This document shows, piece after piece, positions 1 to 5,634 of a stretch of 6,934 nucleotides of DNA. Below the pieces are notes generated by a model. The model made no database searches. It was not told the origin of the DNA and saw only the letters and a list, made by a program, of their open reading frames with translations. Each line of letters starts with the position of its first letter. Position 1 is the first letter of the stretch. The DNA comes from Friedmanniella sp. Lineage in GTDB: Bacteria; Actinomycetota; Actinomycetes; Propionibacteriales; Propionibacteriaceae. Where the stretch lies: assembly GCA_025964935.1 (NCBI GenBank), contig JAOPXW010000177.1, positions 1 through 6,934 on the forward strand, read 5' to 3'. A program made the position numbers and the translations under genes.

Positions 1-843
1 GCGGTCACCGAGACCTCCATGACCGCGGTCATCGGCGGTCAGCCCGAGGAGGTGCTCGCGGCGCTGGAGGCTCAGGGCCTGACCGCGGCCAACCACAACG
101 GCAGCGGGCAGATCGTGGCCGCCGGCACCACCGAGCAGCTGTCCGCCCTCGCCGCCGCCCCACCCGCACGAGCGCGGCTGATCCCGCTCAGCGTGGCCGG
201 CGCCTTCCACACCGTGCACATGCAGTCCGCGGTGGCCCGGCTGACGGGGCTGGCCCGCGGCATCTCCACCCACGACCCGCGCACCCGGCTGCTCTCCAAC
301 GCCGACGGCCAGGTCGTCCACGACGGGCGCGACGTGCTCCGTCGACTGGTCGGCCAGGTCGCCTCCCCGGTCCGCTGGGACCTCTGCATGGCCGCCATGG
401 GCGACCTCGGAGTCACCGGCCTGCTCGAGCTGCCCCCGGCCGGCACCCTGGCCGGGATCGCCAAGCGCAACCTCAAGGGGGTCGAGCTCTTCTCGCTCAA
501 CACCCCCGACCAGCTGGAGGACGCGATGGACTTCGTCCGTCAGCACGGCGGCGCCGCCGGCGCCTCCCCGATCGCGGGCAACCCCACCTGGCGGCTGGTC
601 GTGTCCCCGGGCAAGGGCCACTTCACCCGCACCGAGGACATCGAGACCGACACCCTGCTGCCGGCCCACAGCACGGTCGGCATGGTCAAGAACCGGCGCG
701 ACGACATGGCCGTGAACGCCCCCCACGGGGGGATCGTGGTCGAGTGGCTGGTCGAGGACGGCGACCCCGTCTCCCCCGGTCAGCCGCTGCTGCGACTGCA
801 CCCCACCGTAGAGTCCTCCGACGCGACCGAGGTCACCCGATGA
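1..843 (+). CDS. fabD: Malonyl-CoA:ACP transacylase, 3' part, with C-terminal BCCP-like tail
   Basis: Moves the malonyl group from CoA to the ACP phosphopantetheine arm in the cytoplasm, supplying FabH and FabF. The frame is open to base 1, so the gene is cut by the window edge; the ATG at 19 is internal (it matches the 'TSMTAVIGG' stretch in the middle of FabD proteins). About 120 N-terminal residues, including the GHSxGE nucleophile Ser, are outside. Visible and numbered from base 1: ANHNGSGQIVAAG (res 30-42), GAFHTVHM with the catalytic His at res 70 (bases 208-210), GQVASPVRWDLCM (res 118-130) and the ELPPAGTLAGIAKR loop. The core ends near res 182. The remaining ~98 residues are extra compared with typical FabD of roughly 310 residues, and contain a biotinyl-like domain (separate entry). 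The stop overlaps the fabH start as ATGA. Family assignment is secure; the role of the tail is unknown. Confidence 0.96.
   Translation, partial: AVTETSMTAVIGGQPEEVLAALEAQGLTAANHNGSGQIVAAGTTEQLSALAAAPPARARLIPLSVAGAFHTVHMQSAVARLTGLARGISTHDPRTRLLSNADGQVVHDGRDVLRRLVGQVASPVRWDLCMAAMGDLGVTGLLELPPAGTLAGIAKRNLKGVELFSLNTPDQLEDAMDFVRQHGGAAGASPIAGNPTWRLVVSPGKGHFTRTEDIETDTLLPAHSTVGMVKNRRDDMAVNAPHGGIVVEWLVEDGDPVSPGQPLLRLHPTVESSDATEVTR
589..804 (+). other. Degenerate BCCP/biotinyl-like domain fused to FabD
   Basis: This is a protein domain within fabD. The encoded segment begins WRLVVSPGKGHF, comparable with the SPMVGTF opening of AccB-type biotin carboxyl carrier domains. It continues with LLPAHSTVGMVKNRRDD, where BCCP has VGDTLCIVEAMKMM, then VNAPHGGIVVEWLVEDGD and PVSPGQPLLRLHP, which match the second half of the BCCP fold. 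In an ungapped alignment made by eye against E. coli AccB, the biotinylated Lys falls on Arg (codon 697-699), within NRRD instead of AMKM. It should therefore keep the flattened beta-barrel but not accept biotin or lipoate. The function is not known to me; a docking role with the carboxylase or ACP is only a guess. Confidence 0.75.
829..842 (+). promoter_or_regulatory. fabH ribosome binding site and coupled start
   Basis: GAGG at 829-832 lies 7 nt before the ATG at 840, and this ATG shares bases with the fabD stop (ATGA, 840-843). This decides the fabH start: the frame stays open further upstream to 744, but that extension is Arg-rich, overlaps the fabD tail and has no family counterpart. The overlap suggests translational coupling of fabH to fabD. 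Confidence 0.8.
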
Positions 844-1856
844 GCACCCTCACCCTTCGTCCGGGCGCCCCGGCCTCCGCCATCCTCGGCGTCGGCGGCT
901 ACCGCCCCCGCCGGGTCGTCACCAACGCCGAGATCTGCGAGCTGATCGACTCCTCCGACGAGTGGATCCGCACCCGCTCGGGGATCACCGAGCGCCGCTG
1001 GGCCTCCGAGGACGAGACCGTCAAGATGATGTCGATCGAGGCCGCCCGCAAGGCGCTCGGCCGGGCCGGGATCGAGCCGGGTCAGATCGACACCGTCATC
1101 GTGGCCACGGTCACCCACCTGCACCAGACCCCGGCCATCGCGACCACCATCGCCAGCGAGCTGGGCGCGACCGGGGCGGCCGCCTTCGACATCTCCGCGG
1201 CCTGCGCCGGGTTCTGCTACGCCACCGCGATGGCCGACTCCTTCATCCGCAGCGGGTCGAGCACGTACGTGCTCATCGTCGGCGTCGAGCGGCTCAGCGA
1301 CATGACCGACAAGACCGACCGGTCGACGGCGTTCATCTTCGCCGACGGCGCCGGGGCGGCCGTGATCGGCCCGAGCGACACCCCGGGCATCGGCCCGGTG
1401 GTCTGGGGCTCCGATGGCGACCAGTCGCACCTGATCGAGCAGACCCAGCCCTGGGACAAGGCCATGGACGGGGACAACTTCCCCGACGGCGAGCCGCACT
1501 GGCCGATGCTGCGGATGGAGGGCAACCCCGTCTTCAAGTGGGCCTCCTACACGATGGCCAAGACCGCGGCCGAGGCCATGGACGCCGCCGGCGTACGCCC
1601 CGAGGACCTGGACGTGTTCGCCCCGCACCAGGCCAACATGCGGATCACCGACGCCATGTTCCGGGCCCTCAAGCTGCCCTCCGACGTCGTGGTGGCCCGC
1701 GACATCGCCCGCCAGGGCAACACCTCGGCCGCGTCCATCCCGCTCGCGCTCGAGGCCCTGATCGAGTCGGGCGAGGTCCACAGCGGCCAGACCTGCCTGA
1801 TCATCGGGTTCGGCGCGGGCCTGGTCTTCGCCGGCCAGGTCATCCTGATCCCGTGA
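840..1856 (+). CDS. fabH: Beta-ketoacyl-ACP synthase III
   Basis: Condenses a primer acyl-CoA with malonyl-ACP to give the first beta-ketoacyl-ACP of each fatty acid chain; a cytoplasmic thiolase-fold dimer. The 338-residue length is normal for FabH. The catalytic triad is visible: Cys122 in DISAACAGFCYA, His263 in APHQANMRI and Asn294 in RQGNTSAASIPLA. Other family marks are SSDEWIRTRSGITERR (res 38-53), the DRSTAFIFADGAGA stretch and the C-terminal GFGAGLVFAGQVIL. The start is the ATG that overlaps the fabD stop, preceded by GAGG. In actinomycetes FabH commonly accepts branched and short acyl-CoA starters; that this copy does so is inference, as the pocket residues were not analysed. A 117-nt spacer with hairpins separates it from acpP. 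Confidence 0.97.
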   Translation: MSTLTLRPGAPASAILGVGGYRPRRVVTNAEICELIDSSDEWIRTRSGITERRWASEDETVKMMSIEAARKALGRAGIEPGQIDTVIVATVTHLHQTPAIATTIASELGATGAAAFDISAACAGFCYATAMADSFIRSGSSTYVLIVGVERLSDMTDKTDRSTAFIFADGAGAAVIGPSDTPGIGPVVWGSDGDQSHLIEQTQPWDKAMDGDNFPDGEPHWPMLRMEGNPVFKWASYTMAKTAAEAMDAAGVRPEDLDVFAPHQANMRITDAMFRALKLPSDVVVARDIARQGNTSAASIPLALEALIESGEVHSGQTCLIIGFGAGLVFAGQVILIP

Positions 1857-1862
1857 ACGAGG

Positions 1863-1918
1863 CGCGCGTGTCGGCATCCGGGGCGCGCGCAGCCGTACGG
1901 GAAGATCCCCCTCGTACG
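1863..1918 (+). promoter_or_regulatory. Two tandem hairpins upstream of acpP
   Basis: The 117-nt fabH-acpP spacer contains two consecutive inverted repeats. The first pairs CGCGCG (1863-1868) with CGCGCG (1884-1889), and inside it CGG (1872-1874) with CCG (1878-1880) around a CAT loop. The second pairs CGTACG (1894-1899) with CGTACG (1913-1918), plus GG/CC with a small bulge, around an AAGAT-type loop. No U-tract follows, so classical intrinsic termination is not indicated. They may be RNA processing or stabilising structures in the acpP leader, or operator half-sites, since CGTACG is itself a palindrome. GC-rich DNA makes chance pairing common, so confidence is modest. Confidence 0.4.
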
Positions 1919-1973
1919 AAACCGATCCTGCAGAACCGCACGGTCACCTCTCAACCCTGAAGGAGCACAGCTC

Positions 1974-2219
1974 ATGCCCACCACCGAAGAAGTCCGTTCC
2001 GACCTCGCCGAGATCGTCAACGAGGTTGCCGGCGTCCCGGCCGACGACGTCCAGCTGGACAAGTCGTTCGCCGACGACCTGGACGTGGACTCGTTGTCGA
2101 TGGTCGAGATCATCTACGCCGCCGAGGAGAAGTTCGGCGTCAGCATCCCCGACGAAGAGGCCAAGAACCTCAAGACCGTCGGCGACGCCGTCGCCTACAT
2201 CGAGCGCGCTGCTTCCTGA
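1974..2219 (+). CDS. acpP: Acyl carrier protein
   Basis: Carries growing acyl chains as thioesters on 4'-phosphopantetheine and is the shared substrate of FabD, FabH and FabF in the cytoplasm. The 81-residue acidic protein is the usual length. The phosphopantetheine attachment site is Ser40 in DVDSLSMVE (Asp39-Ser40-Leu41), at the start of helix II; the following EEKFGVSIPDEEAKNLKTVGD is the standard ACP recognition region. The start is fixed by AAGGAG at 1960-1965, 8 nt before the ATG, a stronger ribosome site than that of fabH. The gene is isolated on both sides by 117-nt hairpin-bearing spacers, unlike its tightly packed neighbours, which fits the need for ACP in molar excess over the enzymes; that regulatory reading is inference. 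Confidence 0.97.
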   Translation: MPTTEEVRSDLAEIVNEVAGVPADDVQLDKSFADDLDVDSLSMVEIIYAAEEKFGVSIPDEEAKNLKTVGDAVAYIERAAS

Positions 2220-2226
2220 ACGACGG

Positions 2227-2259
2227 GGTCGGGGTGACCTGCCGCAGGTGACCCCGACC
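2227..2259 (+). terminator. Hairpin just after acpP (terminator/attenuator-like)
   Basis: Starting 7 nt after the acpP stop, GGTCGGGGT (2227-2235) pairs perfectly with ACCCCGACC (2251-2259). After one G/G mismatch, ACCTG (2237-2241) pairs with CAGGT (2245-2249) around a CCG loop. The stem is thus 14 bp with one mismatch and very GC-rich, but no T-run follows (CCTCCCCC instead). As actinomycete terminators often lack a U-tract, partial termination is plausible; equally it could protect the acpP 3' end from exonucleases. Either would raise acpP message relative to fabF-accD. Confidence 0.6.
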
Positions 2260-2336
2260 ACCTCCCCCGTCTCCACCGCCCCGCCTGCCACCCTCGGGGG
2301 TTCCGGGCCTACCCACTACCGCAGGAGTTTGCCGAC

Positions 2337-3596
2337 ATGACCCGCACCCGCGTCGTCGTCACCGGAATCGGAGCCACCACCCCCCTGGGCGGTGACGCCC
2401 GCAGCACCTGGGACGCCATGCTGGCCGGCACGTCCGGGGTGAAGAGGATCGAGGCCGACTGGGCCGACGACCTGGCCGTCAAGATCGCCGCGTTCGCCAA
2501 GGTCGACCCGGTCGACGTCCTCGAGCGCGTCGAGGCCCGACGGCTGGACCGGTCCGCCCAGCTCGGGGTGGTCGCCGCCATGGAGGCCTGGGCCGACGCC
2601 GGCTTCGGGCTGAAGGAGGAGAACACCGTCGACCGCGACCGGCTCGGGGTCGCCATCGCCACCGGCATCGGCGGGCTCAACACCCTGCTGGGGCAGTGGG
2701 ACGTGCAGCAGGCCAAGGGCTCGCGCCGGGTCAGCCCACTCGCCATCCCGATGCTGATGGCCAACGCGACGGCCGCCAACGTCAGCCTGCGGATCGGCGC
2801 CCGAGCCGGGGTCCACACCCCGGTGTCGGCCTGCGCCTCCAGCAACGAGTCGATCTCGCTCGGGCTCGACATGCTCCGCCTCGGTCGGGCCGACGTCTGC
2901 CTGGTCGGCGGCACGGAGGGGGTCATCCACCCGATGCCGATCGCGTGCTTCTCCCAGATGCAGGCCATGAGCCGCCGCAACGACGAGCCCGAGCGGGCCT
3001 CCAGGCCCTGGGACGTCGACCGCGACGGCTTCGTGCTCGGCGAGGGCGCGGCCATGTTCGTGATCGAGACCCTGGAGCACGCCCAGGCCCGCGGGGCCCG
3101 GATCTACGGCGAGCTCGCCGGGGCCGGCATCAGCGCCGACTCCCACGACATCGTGCAGCCCAACCCGACCGGCCAGACCCAGGCTGCGGCCATGACCAAG
3201 GCGCTGCGCGAGGCCGACCTCTCCCCCCGCGACATCGTGCACGTCAACGCGCACGCCACCACGACCCCGCAGGGTGACCTGACCGAGATCAGCTCCATCC
3301 TGCAGTCCCTCGGTGAGGACACCGAGGCCGTCGTGACCGGCACGAAGTCCATGACCGGCCACCTGCTCGGCGGCGCGGGGGCCCTGGAGTCCCTGGCCAC
3401 GCTGCTCGCGCTCTATCACCGCAAGGTCCCTCCGACGATCAACCTGGACAACCCCGAAGCCGACCTCCGGGTCGACATCGCCACCTCGGTGCGGGAGCTG
3501 CCCAGCGGAGATCTGGCCGCGATCAACAACTCTTTCGGGTTCGGGGGCCACAACGTGGCCGTCGTCCTCACGAACGCCTACGCCACAGGAGTCTGA
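2337..3596 (+). CDS. fabF: Beta-ketoacyl-ACP synthase II
   Basis: Elongates acyl-ACP by decarboxylative condensation with malonyl-ACP in the cytoplasm. The 419-residue length is typical of FabF/KasA. The Cys-His-His catalytic set is visible: Cys166 in TPVSACASSNESI, His306 in VNAHATTTPQGD and His342 in KSMTGHLLGGAGA; the C-terminal gating loop NNSFGFGGHN is at res 397-406. The active-site His motif reads HATTT rather than the more usual HGTST, a conservative change I associate with actinomycete homologues. The start has AGGAG at 2323-2327, 9 nt upstream of the ATG, and the protein begins MTRTRVVVTGIGATTPLG as expected. The stop is 1 nt before the accD start, so the two are probably coupled. 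The ACP gene just upstream supports a primary-metabolism role rather than polyketide synthesis. Confidence 0.97.
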   Translation: MTRTRVVVTGIGATTPLGGDARSTWDAMLAGTSGVKRIEADWADDLAVKIAAFAKVDPVDVLERVEARRLDRSAQLGVVAAMEAWADAGFGLKEENTVDRDRLGVAIATGIGGLNTLLGQWDVQQAKGSRRVSPLAIPMLMANATAANVSLRIGARAGVHTPVSACASSNESISLGLDMLRLGRADVCLVGGTEGVIHPMPIACFSQMQAMSRRNDEPERASRPWDVDRDGFVLGEGAAMFVIETLEHAQARGARIYGELAGAGISADSHDIVQPNPTGQTQAAAMTKALREADLSPRDIVHVNAHATTTPQGDLTEISSILQSLGEDTEAVVTGTKSMTGHLLGGAGALESLATLLALYHRKVPPTINLDNPEADLRVDIATSVRELPSGDLAAINNSFGFGGHNVAVVLTNAYATGV

Positions 3597-3600
3597 GATG
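3587..3600 (+). promoter_or_regulatory. accD ribosome binding site inside the fabF end
   Basis: AGGAG at 3587-3591 lies within the last fabF codons, 6 nt before the ATG at 3598. With the fabF TGA at 3594-3596 this gives a TGAGATG junction, favouring reinitiation or coupling of the carboxyltransferase with fabF translation. Confidence 0.75.
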
Positions 3601-5064
3601 ACCACCATCGCCACCCCCCCGATCGCGGCCGAGCCGGCCACCCCCGCGCCGAAGCCGGTCGCCAAGAAGGTCAAGGTCCCGCGCGAGCAGGACCCCCGCA
3701 ACCCCAACTTCCGGCTGCGCGCCCTGCTCGACCCGGACTCGATGGAGCTCATCACCCCCGACGACGACTCCGGCATGCTGGCCGCGGTCGGCACCATCAA
3801 CGGCGCCCCGGTCGTGGTCTTCTGCTCCGACGCCACCGTGATGGGCGGCGCCATGGGGGTGGACGGTTGCGACGTGGTCGTCCGGGCGTACGAGCGGGCC
3901 CTGGCCGACCGGGTCCCGATCCTCGGCATCTGGCACTCCGGCGGCGCCCGGCTCGCCGAGGGGGTGCTCTCGCTGCACGCCGTCGGCCTGATCTTCCACG
4001 CCATGACCAAGGCCTCCGGGGTGATTCCGCAGATCTCGATCGTGCTCGGTTTCGCGGCCGGCGGGGCGGCGTACGGGCCGGCCCTGACCGACATCGTGAT
4101 CCTGGCCCCCGAGGGCCGGATCTTCGTGACCGGCCCCGACGTGGTCCGCTCGGTCACCGGCGAGGACGTCGACATGCTCCGCCTCGGCGGCCCCGACACC
4201 CACGGCCGCCGCTCCGGGGTCGTCCACATCGTCGCCGACGACGAGGCCCACGCGCTGCAGCAGGGCCGTGACCTCACCACCCTGCTGGCCGACCAGCGGC
4301 GGACCGACGACGACGTCGCCGACGTCGACCTGGCCTCGCTGCTGCCCGAGTCGCCCAAGCGCGCCTACGACGTGCACCCGCTGATCAACGGGGTGCTGGA
4401 CGAGGGCTCCACGGTCGAGCTGCACGCCCGCTGGGCCCCGAACGTGACCATCGCCCTGGGGCGGCTCGGCGGCCGTACGGTCGGGGTGGTGGCCAACAAC
4501 CCGCTGCGCCTCGGCGGCTGCCTCGACTCCCTGAGCGCGGAGAAGGCGGCCCGGTTCGTCCGGCTGTGCGACGCCTTCGGCGTCCCGCTGGTCGTCCTGG
4601 TCGACGTGCCCGGCTACCTCCCGGGCGTCGGTCAGGAGTGGGACGGCGTGGTCCGCCGCGGCGCCAAGCTGCTGCACGCGTTCGCCGAGGCCGTGGTGCC
4701 GCGGGTGACCCTGGTGACCCGCAAGGCGTACGGCGGGGCCTACATCGCAATGAACGCCCGCTCGCTCGGGGCGACCAAGGTGTTCGCCTGGCCCGGTGCC
4801 GAGGTGGCCGTGATGGGTCCCGTCGCGGCCGTCCGGATCCTGCACCGTCGCAAGCTGGCCGCAGTGGCCGACGACGTCCGGCCGCAGGTCGAGGCCGAGC
4901 TCGCGGCCGAGCACGAGCGGATCGCCGGCGGGGTGGAGAAGGCCGTCGAGATCGGGGTCGTCGACGAGATCGTCAGCCCGGCCACCAGCCGCTCCGCCCT
5001 CGCCGCCGCCATCCGGGAGGCCGACACCGGCGCTCGCGGGACCCACACCAACATCCCGCTCTGA
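3598..5064 (+). CDS. accD: Acyl-CoA carboxylase beta subunit (carboxyltransferase), AccD6-like
   Basis: Transfers the carboxyl group from biotin on a separately encoded AccA-type alpha subunit to an acyl-CoA; next to FAS II genes the likely product is malonyl-CoA. The 488-residue length is close to mycobacterial AccD6, and the end THTNIPL resembles that protein's tail. Two crotonase-like halves are visible. The N half has IWHSGGARLAEG (res 111-122) and LGFAAGGAAYGPALTD (res 150-165). The C half has VDVPGYLPGVGQEWDGVVRRGAKLL (res 335-359), TRKAYGGAYIAMN (res 374-386) and WPGAEVAVMGP (res 398-408). Res 1-25 form an Ala/Pro-rich lead. Ile383 lies, by motif alignment, where propionyl-specific PccB has the substrate-selecting Asp, which favours acetyl-CoA or broad specificity. 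No biotin carboxylase gene is in the window. The gene symbol is by family; the accD6 identity is probable. Confidence 0.94.
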   Translation: MTTIATPPIAAEPATPAPKPVAKKVKVPREQDPRNPNFRLRALLDPDSMELITPDDDSGMLAAVGTINGAPVVVFCSDATVMGGAMGVDGCDVVVRAYERALADRVPILGIWHSGGARLAEGVLSLHAVGLIFHAMTKASGVIPQISIVLGFAAGGAAYGPALTDIVILAPEGRIFVTGPDVVRSVTGEDVDMLRLGGPDTHGRRSGVVHIVADDEAHALQQGRDLTTLLADQRRTDDDVADVDLASLLPESPKRAYDVHPLINGVLDEGSTVELHARWAPNVTIALGRLGGRTVGVVANNPLRLGGCLDSLSAEKAARFVRLCDAFGVPLVVLVDVPGYLPGVGQEWDGVVRRGAKLLHAFAEAVVPRVTLVTRKAYGGAYIAMNARSLGATKVFAWPGAEVAVMGPVAAVRILHRRKLAAVADDVRPQVEAELAAEHERIAGGVEKAVEIGVVDEIVSPATSRSALAAAIREADTGARGTHTNIPL

Positions 5065-5068
5065 CCGG

Positions 5069-5145
5069 CCCCGGAAAGGTGACGCCAGTGCGCCTGATCG
5101 GCCGCAGAACCGACCTTCGCGTGCACCGGCGTCACCTTTCCGGGG
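5069..5145. repeat. 18-bp perfect inverted repeat downstream of accD (probable terminator)
   Basis: CCCCGGAAAGGTGACGCC at 5069-5086 is repeated in exact inverse complement at 5128-5145. After an A/C mismatch, pairing continues inward (GTGCGC against GTGCAC with one wobble, 5088-5093 with 5121-5126), leaving a loop of roughly 25-30 nt. It starts 4 nt after the accD stop and ends 71 nt before the next gene, so it is well placed to terminate the FAS II transcript, although no T-run follows. The arms are unusually long and exact for a simple terminator, so a dispersed palindromic element or a protein binding site are alternatives. Confidence 0.75.
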
Positions 5146-5204
5146 ACAGTCCGAGATCACAGGGCCCGGCTCGAGCTTCTCGCTCCGAAATCGGCCTCCG
5201 GCCC

Positions 5205-5219
5205 CACAATGGGAGCATG
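5205..5219 (+). promoter_or_regulatory. Candidate leaderless promoter (-10) for the small Cys/His protein gene
   Basis: CACAAT (5205-5210) is one base from the TANNNT/TATAAT-type -10 and is followed by 6 nt (GGGAGC) and then the ATG at 5217. This is the spacing seen when transcription starts on the A of the start codon. GGGAG sits only 1-2 nt from the ATG, too close for a Shine-Dalgarno site. No convincing -35 was found 16-19 nt upstream. Tentative. Confidence 0.4.
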
Positions 5220-5630
5220 ACCAAGCGACGATTGAGCCTGGTCGGGGGCGTTCCTGAGGCAGTTGGCAGTACGGCGGACACCGCGGACCCACGAGCGGGC
5301 GCCCACCTCGGCGAACCCCGGGCGGAGTTTCCGAGCCCGCCGCCGGAGACCGGCACGACGATCCTGGATCTGAGCCGGAGTACGCGTCCCCCGCCCCGGA
5401 GGGTGGCGCCGTCCTACCTGTACGCCGTCAGCCCTCGCTTCTTCGCGGTGCTGAGCGAGCTGGACCTGATCGACCGGGCACGGGCCATCCACGGGGCCTT
5501 CGACAACGAGCCCCTGCCCAGCCTCTGCCCGTCCTGCCACGAGATCCACCCCTGCCCCACCGTGCTGGCCCTGGAGAACGGGGTCCCACACCTGGACTTC
5601 CGCCGCTCCCCGGCCACCGCCCGCAGGTGA
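5217..5630 (+). CDS. Small protein of unknown function with Cys/His knuckle
   Basis: I do not recognise a named family. The 137-residue product has a basic first few residues, a low-complexity Pro/Arg/Thr-rich segment to about res 63 that is probably disordered, and an ordered-looking C-terminal part (APSYLYAVSPRFFAVLSELDLIDRA... begins at res 64). Cys104, Cys107, His108, His111 and Cys113 in LCPSCHEIHPCPTV could bind one zinc; short actinomycete proteins with a C-x2-C...PCPT knuckle are familiar to me but uncharacterised. There is no signal peptide or membrane segment. The ATG at 5217 is preferred because coding upstream would be Arg-rich and run through the inverted repeat; in-frame GTGs at 5079 and 5088 are alternatives. 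GC at third positions is high throughout the C-terminal two-thirds and weaker in the first ~25 codons. It lies after the FAS II terminator and converges with the dehydrogenase gene, so a fatty-acid role is not implied. Confidence 0.72.
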   Translation: MTKRRLSLVGGVPEAVGSTADTADPRAGAHLGEPRAEFPSPPPETGTTILDLSRSTRPPPRRVAPSYLYAVSPRFFAVLSELDLIDRARAIHGAFDNEPLPSLCPSCHEIHPCPTVLALENGVPHLDFRRSPATARR

Positions 5631-5634
5631 CGGC

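Noticed and set aside
744..839. N-terminal extension of fabH to 744
   Set aside because: The added residues are Arg/Ala-rich out-of-frame translation of the fabD tail, have no FabH counterpart, and the ATG at 840 has a GAGG at proper spacing.
1919..1959. Internal promoter immediately upstream of acpP
   Set aside because: No convincing TANNNT -10 with a -35 partner was found; the spacer hairpins explain the region at least as well.
2316..4358. Very long open frame on the minus strand across fabF and accD (680 codons)
   Set aside because: It is the antisense shadow of two well-supported genes with all expected catalytic motifs; its translation is low-complexity and matches nothing recognisable. 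Long antisense frames are expected at this GC content.
4566..5216. Extending the small plus-strand gene upstream into accD
   Set aside because: The upstream in-frame translation is Arg-rich, overlaps accD in another frame and crosses the 18-bp inverted repeat; no ribosome site is suitably placed.
3568..5292. Second long minus-strand frame antisense to accD
   Set aside because: Gly/Val/Asp/Arg-rich translation, typical shadow of a GC-rich gene; no start context or motifs.
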